Below, piece by piece: positions 15,903-25,085 of a DNA stretch of 38,982 nucleotides. The stretch is from Leucobacter sp. G161. Lineage in GTDB: Bacteria > Actinomycetota > Actinomycetes > Actinomycetales > Microbacteriaceae. The DNA lies in assembly GCF_001482305.1 (NCBI RefSeq), contig NZ_LOHP01000054.1:1-38982 (forward strand), read 5' to 3'. The notes beneath the pieces were generated by a model. That model searched no databases. It was given only the letters and a program-made list of their open reading frames with translations, and was not told where the DNA came from. The position numbers were made by a program, and so were the translations under genes. Positions within the stretch are counted from its first letter, which is position 1, and each line of letters starts with the position of its first letter.

Positions 15903-16564
15903 CCGCGCGCCTCGACCACATCGTCATCGCCGCACCCGACCTTGCAGCGCTGGTCGGCTGGTTCGCCGTGCGCACCGGTGTGGTCGCGCAACCCGGCGGG
16001 AGGCATCCGACAGGGACCCAGAACGCGCTCGTCGCGCTGACCGTTGGCGGCCAGCGCGGGCCGCAGTATATCGAACTCATCGGCCCCTACGATGACGCCG
16101 GTGACGCGCCGCGCCCGACAATGTTCGGCATCGACCGGCTTACCGGGCCGGCCGTGCAGACGTTCGCGGTGCACCCGGTCGACATCGATCGGGCCGTGCA
16201 CGACGCGCTCGCCGTTGGCTGGGAGACCGGACCGGCGCGCGAGCTGTCGCGGAGCACACCGGAGGGTGAGCTGCTGCAGTGGCGACTCACCCAACAGGCC
16301 GAGGTTCCGGCGCGACTCGACGTCCCCTTCCTCATCGATTGGGGCGCCACCCGGCACCCGGGTGAGACCGTCGCCCCGGCCCTCGAACTCGTTGAGTTTG
16401 CGAGGCTGGAGCCGACCGCGGAACGTGCGGAGGCGCTGCGCCGCGAGTACGCGGCGGTCGGCGCTGAGCACATCGATGTGCGCGTTGCCGAGCGTGCCGG
16501 CTACCTGCTCAAGCTGCGCACCGCCGCGGGCGAGGTCGTCGAGTTTCGGCCAGAGCCGGGCTAG
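15899..16564 (+). CDS. VOC superfamily (glyoxalase-like) protein
   Basis: This 221-residue protein matches the glyoxalase-like domain that starts LDHIVIAAPDLAALVGWF and continues TGVVAQPGGRHPTGTQNAL, with QYIELIGPYDD after it. The His in LDHIV, the His in GRHPTGT and the Glu in YIELIG are possible metal ligands of the VOC fold. A second half (VDIDRAVHDAL, HPGETVAPALELVEFARLEPT) forms the paired module. It is the last gene of the importer operon and starts in an ATGA with the CMD/AhpD gene. Its TAG stop shares the tetranucleotide CTAG with the stop of the convergent helicase gene. The reaction is not known; dioxygenase, isomerase and hydrolase activities all occur in the fold. Confidence 0.85.
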   Translation: MTARLDHIVIAAPDLAALVGWFAVRTGVVAQPGGRHPTGTQNALVALTVGGQRGPQYIELIGPYDDAGDAPRPTMFGIDRLTGPAVQTFAVHPVDIDRAVHDALAVGWETGPARELSRSTPEGELLQWRLTQQAEVPARLDVPFLIDWGATRHPGETVAPALELVEFARLEPTAERAEALRREYAAVGAEHIDVRVAERAGYLLKLRTAAGEVVEFRPEPG

Positions 16565-17853
16565 TCGGCCGAGGGGGCCGCGGGCTCAGGCCGGCGTTCC
16601 GAGAAGAAACGGACGACGTTCGGGTCGACGATCACGTCGCGCGGCTGCAGGGGCCGCGCGAGGTAGAGGCCGTCGAGCGAGCGCACGCGGCTGAGCGCGA
16701 CGTAGGTTTGCCCGGCGCTGAAAGCGCGCGGCCCGAGGTCGATCTCGGCGGCATCGTAGGTGTGGCCCTGCGACTTGTGGATCGTCACCGCCCAGGCCAG
16801 TCGCAGCGGGAACTGCTCGAACTCGGCGACGACCTCCTTCTCGAGCTTCTTCGTTTCGGCATCGTAACGGTAGCGGAATCGCTCCCACGTGGTTGGCTCG
16901 ACCTCGTATTCCTCGTCGCCGACGTCCACCCAGACGGTGCCCTCGATCTTCGAGACCGTGCCGATGGTGCCGTTCACCCAGCGTCCGTCGGGGTCGTTAC
17001 GTAGGAACATCACCTGCGCGCCCTTTTTCAGCTCGAGGACTTCGTCAGCCGGGTACGTGTTCTCGCGGAACTCGCCGGTGATCTCGGCTGCGGCCTTCAG
17101 GCCAGAGCCCTTGATCTCGGCCAGGCGCTGCGCGTTGATGCGGTTCACGGTTGCGTTCGTGGTTGCGAGGGTGATGACGTCGCGCGGCGCCGGCCTCGCG
17201 CCCGCCGCGTTGAGCTCGTTCGCCTGCGACTCGTCGACGACGCCGTAGCGCACGGCGCCCAGGATCTGCTTGAACCGGTCATCGCTCTGGCGGTGCACCT
17301 CGGTGAGCTCGATGACGTCGAGCGGGTTCTCCTGCCACACCTTCGAATCAAAGAACCAGAGCGAGCGGTAGGTGTCGTCGAAGTAGGCGCGCTCGTGCGG
17401 ATCGCGCGGCGGCACCGGTGGAAGTTGGAATGGGTCGCCGAACATGATGATTTGGGCGCCGCCGAACGGATCGTGTCGTTTGCCGCGTGCGAGCCTGAGG
17501 GAGCGGTCGATCGCGTCCATGAGATCGGCGGACACCATTGAGATCTCATCGATGATGAGCGTGTCAATCGAGGCGAGCATCTTCTTCAGCTCGGCCGGCT
17601 GGTCGAGGTCATGATCCGCAATGACGCCCGTGGGGAGGCGCAGCAGCGAGTGGATCGTCTGCCCGCCGACGTTCAGCGCCGCGACGCCCGTTGGCGCGCA
17701 GACCGCGATGATCTTCGACGTGTTCCACGAGAGGTGGTTAAGGATCGTCGATTTGCCGGTTCCGGCCCGACCCGTGACGAAGATGTGTTCGCGCGTATGC
17801 TCGATGCGCTCGTAGACGGCGAGCTGTTGTGGGCTGAGATCTGGGCGAGACAC
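16561..17853 (-). CDS. PIF1-like superfamily 1B DNA helicase
   Basis: This 430-residue ATPase carries the full run of SF1B helicase motifs. These are Walker A GRAGTGKST (28-36), APTGVAALNVGGQTIHS as motif Ia, LIIDEISMV as Walker B, FGDPFQLPPV as motif III, TEVHRQ as motif IV, TIHKSQGHTYD as motif V and YVALSRVRSLDGLYL as motif VI. Such proteins unwind DNA 5' to 3' in replication fork, recombination or G-quadruplex processing. No extra nuclease or topoisomerase domain is present; 430 residues is near the minimal helicase core. The GTG at 17853 lies 6 nt after TAGCCT, suggesting a leaderless transcript. Its TAG stop overlaps the VOC stop. Helicase family is firm; the precise cellular role is not. 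Confidence 0.92.
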   Translation of the reverse strand: MSRPDLSPQQLAVYERIEHTREHIFVTGRAGTGKSTILNHLSWNTSKIIAVCAPTGVAALNVGGQTIHSLLRLPTGVIADHDLDQPAELKKMLASIDTLIIDEISMVSADLMDAIDRSLRLARGKRHDPFGGAQIIMFGDPFQLPPVPPRDPHERAYFDDTYRSLWFFDSKVWQENPLDVIELTEVHRQSDDRFKQILGAVRYGVVDESQANELNAAGARPAPRDVITLATTNATVNRINAQRLAEIKGSGLKAAAEITGEFRENTYPADEVLELKKGAQVMFLRNDPDGRWVNGTIGTVSKIEGTVWVDVGDEEYEVEPTTWERFRYRYDAETKKLEKEVVAEFEQFPLRLAWAVTIHKSQGHTYDAAEIDLGPRAFSAGQTYVALSRVRSLDGLYLARPLQPRDVIVDPNVVRFFSERRPEPAAPSAD

Positions 17854-17859
17854 TCGAAT

Positions 17860-17865
17860 AGGCTA
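17860..17865 (-). promoter_or_regulatory. -10 box for leaderless PIF1-like helicase mRNA
   Basis: On the minus strand TAGCCT is followed by 6 nt and then the GTG start. The expected transcription start is the G of the start codon. No clear -35 box is visible. Confidence 0.5.
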
Positions 17866-17948
17866 CCTCGCAATGGGATACTAGTGCGGCGCCATCGCGC
17901 GCGGGCCATATCTCGGCCATCGGAAAGCCATGGAAGGCGGCCAGCTCC

Positions 17949-19181
17949 GTGCCCCCACTCACCACGTTTCGGCGCAACCTTGCGCTGTTCGCGCTCGCCC
18001 TCGGCGGGTTCGCGATCGGCACGACCGAGTTCGCCACGATGGGCGTGCTTCCCGAGATCGCACACGACCTGGTGCCGGGATACGCGGCGGATCCGCAGCG
18101 CGGTATCGCCGAGGCGGGCACACTCATTACGCTGTATGCGCTCGGGGTGGTCGTCGGCGCTCCCGTGTTCGCGGTGCTCGGTGCGCGGATGTCGCAGACG
18201 AAGCTTGCGCTGTGGCTGCTCGTGCTGCTGGTCGCCGGAACGGTCGGGTCGGCGCTCGTGCCCGGCTTCGGCGCGGTCGCCGTGTTCCGCTTCATCTCTG
18301 GGCTGCCACACGGCGCCTACTTCGGCGTCGCCTCCCTGCTCGCTGCCCGCCTTATGGGGCCCGGCAACATGGGTAAGGGGATCGCGCTCGCCATGAGCGG
18401 GCTGACTGTCGCGAACGTCATCGGTGTGCCGCTGTCGACAGTCCTCGGGCAGCAGTTCGGCTGGCGGTGGGTGTACGGGCTCGTCGCGGTCCTGTTCGTA
18501 GCTACGCTGCTGCTCGTCGCGCTCTACGTTCCACGGTTCCCCGGTAGCCCTGAGCGGAGCCCGCTGCGCGAACTCGCGGCGCTCGGCAGCGCGCGCGTGT
18601 GGATCATGGTCGCAACCCTTTCGATCGGCTTTGGTGGTTTCTTCGCCGTGTACTCCTATATAGCTGAGGTGACGACCCGCGAGGCCGGGCTCGGCGCGGG
18701 GATGGTGCCGTGGGTGATCGCGACCATGGGCATCGGCATGGTGCTCGGCAACATCCTCGGCGGGATCCTCACGGATCGCAGCCCGGTTGGCACGGCGGTC
18801 TGGGGCTTTGTCCTGTTTATCGCCTCCTTCGTGCTCTACTCGCTCTTCGCCGCACATCCGCTCGGGCTGTTCGTCTTTGCGTTCCTCGTGAGCTTTGCGT
18901 CGTCGGTGCTGCTGCCGGGGCTGCAAGCGCGGCTTATTCGCATGTCGAGCGAAGCGCGCCTGCTCGGGGCGGCCCTGAACCACGCGGCTGGCAACGTCGC
19001 GAACAGCCTCGGTGCATGGCTCGGCGGCCTCGTGATCGCGGGCGGCTTTGGATACCTCGCACCGGGCTGGCTGGGTGCCGCGCTCGCGGGCGCCGGCCTC
19101 GTGCTGCTGCTCGTGAGTCTCGCCGTGCAGCGCCGCGACGGCGGAAAGAGCCTCGACACCGCCGGCATTCCGGTCGCGTAG
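17949..19181 (+). CDS. MFS transporter, DHA1 family (AraJ/NepI/PbuE-like)
   Basis: This 410-residue protein has the twelve hydrophobic segments of a major-facilitator exporter. The N-terminal GGFAIGTTEFATMGVLPEIA is typical of the AraJ/NepI/PbuE group, which export sugars, purine nucleosides or drugs. A motif-A-like VLGARMSQTKLAL follows the second segment, and FISGLPHGAYFGVASLLAARL is the group's segment-4 signature. The start is a GTG at 17949, with GGAAGG upstream, and it is divergent from the helicase gene 95 bp away. There is no neighbour that reveals the substrate. Transporter class is clear; ligand is unknown. Confidence 0.92.
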   Translation: MPPLTTFRRNLALFALALGGFAIGTTEFATMGVLPEIAHDLVPGYAADPQRGIAEAGTLITLYALGVVVGAPVFAVLGARMSQTKLALWLLVLLVAGTVGSALVPGFGAVAVFRFISGLPHGAYFGVASLLAARLMGPGNMGKGIALAMSGLTVANVIGVPLSTVLGQQFGWRWVYGLVAVLFVATLLLVALYVPRFPGSPERSPLRELAALGSARVWIMVATLSIGFGGFFAVYSYIAEVTTREAGLGAGMVPWVIATMGIGMVLGNILGGILTDRSPVGTAVWGFVLFIASFVLYSLFAAHPLGLFVFAFLVSFASSVLLPGLQARLIRMSSEARLLGAALNHAAGNVANSLGAWLGGLVIAGGFGYLAPGWLGAALAGAGLVLLLVSLAVQRRDGGKSLDTAGIPVA

Positions 19182-19245
19182 CGGCCCCTTCGCCCCGTCC
19201 CCCCTTCGCCTCGTCGCCTCGGGCCTCGGTTCCAGGCCTCAGACC

Positions 19246-19306
19246 CCCGAATAATTCACTCCGACTCTTGCACCGCCCAAACAAGGCTCGGAGTAAATGA
19301 ATCGGG
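19246..19306. terminator. Imperfect hairpin between convergent MFS genes
   Basis: The arms 19246-19264 and 19288-19306 pair at 16 of 19 positions around a 23-nt loop. It lies 65 nt after the MFS stop on the plus strand. No T-run follows it. It could end the plus-strand transcript, but it is weaker than the minus-strand terminator at 19465-19496. The rest of 19182-19546 shows no gene. Confidence 0.45.
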
Positions 19307-19464
19307 TCGGGGAGGACTGCGGGGGCTCCCGCGTCTGGCGCGTAGCTGACGGCGCCCGATTGCGCTGAGTGGTTTCCTCCGCCCAATGGGTCGCAGCGAA
19401 GCAAGTCCACCCTAAATGGCGCTCACAAGACATGTCCTCAGCGAAGTCATGAGCGATCTGCAGC

Positions 19465-19496
19465 AAAAAAGCCATGACCTCGCTGAGGCCATGGCT
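19465..19496 (-). terminator. Intrinsic terminator of the UMF1-type transporter gene
   Basis: Read on the minus strand, a 12-bp stem (19496-19485 with 19481-19470, one mismatch, 3-nt loop) is followed directly by six T residues (19470-19465). It lies 50 nt after the transporter stop and is the clearest rho-independent terminator in the window. The stem can instead pair with CTCAGCGAAGTCATG at 19437-19451, giving an alternative fold. Confidence 0.88.
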
Positions 19497-19546
19497 ATTG
19501 AGCGCTCCTCATCGCTGAGGTCTACACCTTCGACTGTGCAGAACCG

Positions 19547-20932
19547 TTAGACCGATGCGAGCTCCGGCTCGGAGGTGTCGGGCTTCCGCACGAACACGAG
19601 CGTGAGCAGCAAGCCGATCGCGACCACGATGATGAGGCCGAGGATGCCGTAGTGGGTCGCCCCGAACCAGCCGATGAACGCCGCCCACAGCCACGGTGAG
19701 AGGAAGCTCATTACGCGACCGGTCGTCGCGTACAGGCCGAAGACTTCGCCCTGCATGCTCGCCGGCGTCATGTGCGTGAGCAGCGAGCGACTCGATGCCT
19801 GCGCCGGGCCGACGGCCGCGGAGAGGATGAGGCCACCGATCCAGAAGATCGCCTTGCCCTGCTCGCGGAAGAAGAAAATGAACAGGCCGCTCACGACGAG
19901 CGTGATGAGCGAGAACACGATGATTGCGCGCGGCCCGAATTTGTCGTCGAGGCGGCCGGCGATGATCGTTGAGACCCCCGCGACGAGGTTGAGCGCGACA
20001 CCGAAGATCATCACCTCGGTTGCCGAGAACCCGAACGAGACGGCGGCGAGGATGCCGCCGAATGCGAAGATGCCGGCGAGGCCGTCACGGTAGACGGCGC
20101 TCGAGATGAGGAACCAGAACGTCTGGCGGTGATTGCGCGCGAGTGAGCGCAGATCGCGCACGAGCACCGCGTAGCTGCGGAAGAAGCCGACCCGTGGCCG
20201 ATCGGTGCGGGCGGGAGGCTCCGGCACCCACAGCACGAAGGGGATCGAGAAGATGATCGTCCAGACTGCGGCGCCCACGGCGATGAGGCGGTACGCAAGC
20301 CCGTCGGAGACGTCCATCCCGAACCAGTCGAGTTCGGTGAGGACAACGACGATGACGAGCGCGACGATGCCGCCAATGTATCCGAGGCCCCAGCCGAGGC
20401 CGCTCACGCGGCCGACCGTCTTTTTCGAGGAAACGTCGAACAGCATCGCGTTGTAGCTCACGCCGGCGATTTCGCTCGCGACTGAGCCGAGGGCGACGGC
20501 CGCGGCGCCGAACCAGAAGAACTGCGGATCGGAGTAGACAAAGAACATCGCGAACTGGATGAGCGCGAGCAGGGCGGTGCCGAGTACCACCCAGCGCTTC
20601 TTCGCGCCGCGCGCGTCTGCCTGCTGCCCGAGTACCGGGGCGAGTAGCAGGATGAAGATGCCGGCCGCGAAGGTGACCCAGCCGTAGTTCGCAGAAAGCT
20701 CGGCGAGGCCCGTGCAGTAGGCGGTGCCTGCGTCTGTGGTCTGCGAGCACACGAGACTACCGTCGGCATTCTGAGCTGCGACCTCGGGGGCGAGGAAGGA
20801 GTCGGACACAAGGTAGAGCGACACCCACACGAATGTGAGGATCACCGAGTTGAACGGCTGCGTCGCCCAATCCCAGAGAGCCCAGGAGTTTACGGTGCGG
20901 TTCGTTGCGGGTACGTTCGGTGTCTCGCTCAC
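19547..20932 (-). CDS. UMF1 family MFS transporter (Atg22-like)
   Basis: This 461-residue membrane protein is recognised by its N-terminal RTVNSWALWDWATQPFNSVILTFV, the hallmark of the UMF1 family related to yeast vacuolar effluxer Atg22. Further family landmarks are GVSYNAMLFDVSSKKTVGRVSGLGWGLGYIGG and MTPASMQGEVFGLYATTGR. Twelve hydrophobic segments are visible. The bacterial members are presumed exporters of amino acids or other small molecules. The GTG at 20932 is preferred: it gives the usual short SETP-rich N-terminus, and a -10-like TATGCT at 20967-20962 would put the transcript start between it and the in-frame ATG at 20965. The start is nevertheless uncertain, since no strong ribosome site is present. 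Confidence 0.88.
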   Translation of the reverse strand: MSETPNVPATNRTVNSWALWDWATQPFNSVILTFVWVSLYLVSDSFLAPEVAAQNADGSLVCSQTTDAGTAYCTGLAELSANYGWVTFAAGIFILLLAPVLGQQADARGAKKRWVVLGTALLALIQFAMFFVYSDPQFFWFGAAAVALGSVASEIAGVSYNAMLFDVSSKKTVGRVSGLGWGLGYIGGIVALVIVVVLTELDWFGMDVSDGLAYRLIAVGAAVWTIIFSIPFVLWVPEPPARTDRPRVGFFRSYAVLVRDLRSLARNHRQTFWFLISSAVYRDGLAGIFAFGGILAAVSFGFSATEVMIFGVALNLVAGVSTIIAGRLDDKFGPRAIIVFSLITLVVSGLFIFFFREQGKAIFWIGGLILSAAVGPAQASSRSLLTHMTPASMQGEVFGLYATTGRVMSFLSPWLWAAFIGWFGATHYGILGLIIVVAIGLLLTLVFVRKPDTSEPELASV

Positions 20933-21035
20933 AGCTTCAGGGTATCGCGATCGCGAGAAAAGCATAGGGGGGCGTTCGGTGTCCGCCAGGTGAACGAGGT
21001 TCCCGGTGTGGATGCCCTGTGAACGGTTCCTGAGA

Positions 21036-21056
21036 GTTGAGTGAACTTGACTCAAG
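21036..21056 (+). promoter_or_regulatory. HAIR operator 1 (HspR binding site), upstream of dnaK
   Basis: GTTGAGT-N7-ACTCAAG matches the HspR inverted-repeat consensus CTTGAGT-N7-ACTCAAG at 13 of 14 arm positions. It ends 15 nt before the -35 box. Confidence 0.9.
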
Positions 21057-21071
21057 TTTGACGCTTTCGAC

Positions 21072-21097
21072 TTGACACGCGAATCGCCCCGGGTAAA

Positions 21098-21099
<2 letters not shown>
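21072..21099 (+). promoter_or_regulatory. dnaK operon promoter
   Basis: A perfect TTGACA (21072-21077) and TAAACT (21094-21099) are separated by 16 nt. It looks like a housekeeping sigma-70 promoter held off by HspR: HAIR 2 overlaps the -10 box and the predicted start point (about 21106), and HAIR 1 lies just upstream. A leader of about 87 nt precedes dnaK. Confidence 0.8.
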
Positions 21100-23040
<1,941 letters not shown>

Positions 23041-23042
23041 CC

Positions 23043-23681
23043 ATGGCTGACAAGGAACATCTGGGCGACGACCAGCCGATGGGCGATGTTCCGGCTGGCC
23101 AGGCTGGTGAGGGATCGCAGGGCGAGACCTCACCAGCACCAGGGGCGGAGGGTCACACCTCCGCCTCCGGGCCGGAGGGCGCTGACCTCACGGTAGACGA
23201 CATTCTCGGTGCCGCGCAGACCGAGGAGGCCGCTGGCGCGGACTCCGACGCTGCTGCAGAGGAGGAGAACCCGTACCTGGAGGATCTCCGCCGGCTCACC
23301 GCTGAATACGCGAACTACCGCAAGCGCACCGAAGCAAACGTCGAGCTCGACAAGCAGCGCGCGAAGGCCTCGGTCGTCATGCAGCTGCTGCCCGTGCTCG
23401 ACGATCTCGACCGTGCCGAGCAGCACGGCGACCTCGAAGAGGGCAGCGCGTTCACCACGATCGCGCAGAAGCTCCGCGCGAGCCTCGAACGGCTCGGCGT
23501 TGAGAGCTTCGGCGAAAAGGGTGAACTGTTTGACCCGCAGGTGCATGAGGCGATCGCGCAAGTTCCGGTTCCCGGAACTGAGCAGCACACTGTACTTGAC
23601 GTAGTCGAGCGGGGCTATCGCATCGGAGATGTTGAACTGCGCCCCGCCAAGGTAGCGGTGGCGGTGGGGGCAGATGGCTAG
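23043..23681 (+). CDS. grpE: Nucleotide exchange factor GrpE
   Basis: This 212-residue protein releases ADP from DnaK. The first 75 residues are acidic, Gly/Ala/Glu-rich and likely disordered. The coiled-coil follows, with YLEDLRRLTAEYANYRKRTE typical of GrpE. The beta-domain includes FDPQVHEAIAQVPVPGTEQHTV and ends RGYRIGDVELRPAKVAVA, the family signature. The start is 2 nt after the dnaK stop, with GAGGAG just before that stop as ribosome site. The end overlaps dnaJ by 8 nt, so the three proteins are made together. Confidence 0.96.
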   Translation: MADKEHLGDDQPMGDVPAGQAGEGSQGETSPAPGAEGHTSASGPEGADLTVDDILGAAQTEEAAGADSDAAAEEENPYLEDLRRLTAEYANYRKRTEANVELDKQRAKASVVMQLLPVLDDLDRAEQHGDLEEGSAFTTIAQKLRASLERLGVESFGEKGELFDPQVHEAIAQVPVPGTEQHTVLDVVERGYRIGDVELRPAKVAVAVGADG

Positions 23682-24627
23682 TCAGGACTGGTTGGATAAA
23701 GACTTCTACCGCATGCTCGGCGTCTCAAAAGACGTCGATGATGCCGAACTGAAGAAGGTCTACCGCAAGCTCGCCCGTAAGTATCACCCGGATTCAAACC
23801 CGGGCGATGCGGCGGCTGAGGCGAAGTTCAAGGAGATCAGCGAGGCTTACTCGGTGCTCTCCGACAAGGAACAGCGTGCGGAGTATGACCAGATTCGGGC
23901 CATGGGCGCAGGGGGTGCCCGCTTCACTGCGGGCGGTCAGGGCGGCCAGGGCTTCGAGGACGTCTTCGGTGGGATGTTCGGTGGTGGCCACGGCGGCCGG
24001 AACACGCAGTACGGGTTCCAGCAGGGTGGCGGCTACGACGACCTCTTCAACATGTTCGGTGGCGGGGCGCGCGGTCCACAAAAGGGCCGTGACGTCAACG
24101 CGACGACGACGATCGACTTCGAGACTGCGGTGAGCGGTGACACCGTCACGCTGCAGACTTCGAACGGCAACGTCAAGGTGAAGATCCCCGCAGGGGTGTC
24201 GAACGGGCAGAAGATCCGTCTCCGCGGCAAGGGCGAACCTGGCCCCGGGGGCACTCCGGCCGGTGACCTGATGCTCACGGTGACCGTGCGCAAGCACCCG
24301 GTGTTTGAGCGTGACGGGTTGAACCTGAAGCTCAAGCTGCCGGTGACCTTCACAGAGGCAACGCTCGGCGCTACCGTTGAAGTACCGACGCTCGGTGGGG
24401 AGACTGTGCGCCTGCGTGTGCAGCCGGGAACCCCGAGTGGCCGCGTGATGCGTGTGAAGGGCCGCGGGGTGAAGACCTCAAAGGGCACGGGCGACCTGCT
24501 CGCCGAGGTCCAGGTCGCGGTTCCAAGCCACCTGAGCGCTGAGGCCCGTGAGGCCTTGGAAGCGTTCCAGCAGGTGGAGCCGCAGGAAGACCCGCGGGCG
24601 GACCTGTTCGCTCGCGCACGGGCATAA
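23674..24627 (+). CDS. dnaJ: DnaJ-type co-chaperone without zinc finger (CbpA-like)
   Basis: This 317-residue J-protein stimulates DnaK ATPase and delivers clients. The J domain (about 8-75) has the essential HPD at residues 38-40 in KYHPDSNPGD, and a Gly/Phe-rich stretch runs to about residue 130 (GGMFGGGHGG, NMFGGG). The C-terminal client-binding domains follow, including VKVKIPAGVSNGQKIRLRGKGEPG and RLRVQPGTPSGRVMRVKGRG. No CxxCxGxG repeat occurs, so it is a class II protein like CbpA, rather than the zinc-finger DnaJ common in dnaK operons. The gene overlaps grpE by 8 nt and precedes hspR by 38 nt. Function is firm; the class change is worth noting. Confidence 0.94.
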   Translation: MASQDWLDKDFYRMLGVSKDVDDAELKKVYRKLARKYHPDSNPGDAAAEAKFKEISEAYSVLSDKEQRAEYDQIRAMGAGGARFTAGGQGGQGFEDVFGGMFGGGHGGRNTQYGFQQGGGYDDLFNMFGGGARGPQKGRDVNATTTIDFETAVSGDTVTLQTSNGNVKVKIPAGVSNGQKIRLRGKGEPGPGGTPAGDLMLTVTVRKHPVFERDGLNLKLKLPVTFTEATLGATVEVPTLGGETVRLRVQPGTPSGRVMRVKGRGVKTSKGTGDLLAEVQVAVPSHLSAEAREALEAFQQVEPQEDPRADLFARARA

Positions 24628-24665
24628 CCAACACACACAGAAACATGAAGGCGTAGGGAGGGGCG

Positions 24666-25085
24666 ATGGCGAAAGTGCAGATGGACAGGTTCACGCCGGT
24701 ATTTGCGATCGCTGCCGCGTCCGAACTCGCTGAAATGCACCCGCAGACGCTGCGGCAGTACGACCGCATTGGGCTCGTAGTGCCGCAGCGTACCAGCGGG
24801 AACACGCGGCGGTACTCGCTCTATGACGTGCACCGCCTGCGCGAGGTCGCCAGGCTCTCGGCCGAGGGCCTCAGCCTCGAAGGGATCCGCCGCGTACTCA
24901 CGCTGGAGGATCGCGTGCGCGAACTCGAGGAGCAGGTTCACGACCTCGAACGCGCGCTCTCTGAGGAGATGCTCAAGCGCCCCGAGCGGCGCGTCTTCGC
25001 CGCGGGCGCTGGTGGCGAGGTCGTCACCCTCCGCCGCGGCACCCGAATGCGTCGTAACGCAGAGGTCGTGGTGTGGAAGCCGTAG
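24666..25085 (+). CDS. hspR: Heat-shock repressor HspR (MerR family)
   Basis: This 139-residue MerR-type regulator binds HAIR sites and represses the dnaK operon, usually with DnaK as co-repressor. The winged helix-turn-helix is clear: FAIAAASELAEMHPQTLRQYDRIGLVVPQRTSGNTRRYSLYDVHRLREVA (read here in pieces; residues about 14-63). A coiled coil follows (LEEQVHDLERALSEEML), then a basic tail with TLRRGTRMRRN. The ATG at 24666 has GGGAGGGG just before it. It is the fourth gene of the operon it controls, giving autoregulation through the HAIR sites at 21036-21056 and 21098-21118. The last 13 nt overlap the methyltransferase gene. Confidence 0.95.
   Translation: MAKVQMDRFTPVFAIAAASELAEMHPQTLRQYDRIGLVVPQRTSGNTRRYSLYDVHRLREVARLSAEGLSLEGIRRVLTLEDRVRELEEQVHDLERALSEEMLKRPERRVFAAGAGGEVVTLRRGTRMRRNAEVVVWKP

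Noticed and set aside
19182-19245. Pyrimidine-rich stretch with CCTCG repeats after the MFS gene
   Set aside because: No unit repeats cleanly and no structure or gene could be supported.
25073-25085. Frameshift at the hspR-methyltransferase junction
   Set aside because: Both genes have complete family ends and a normal 13-nt overlap, so this is not a broken fusion.
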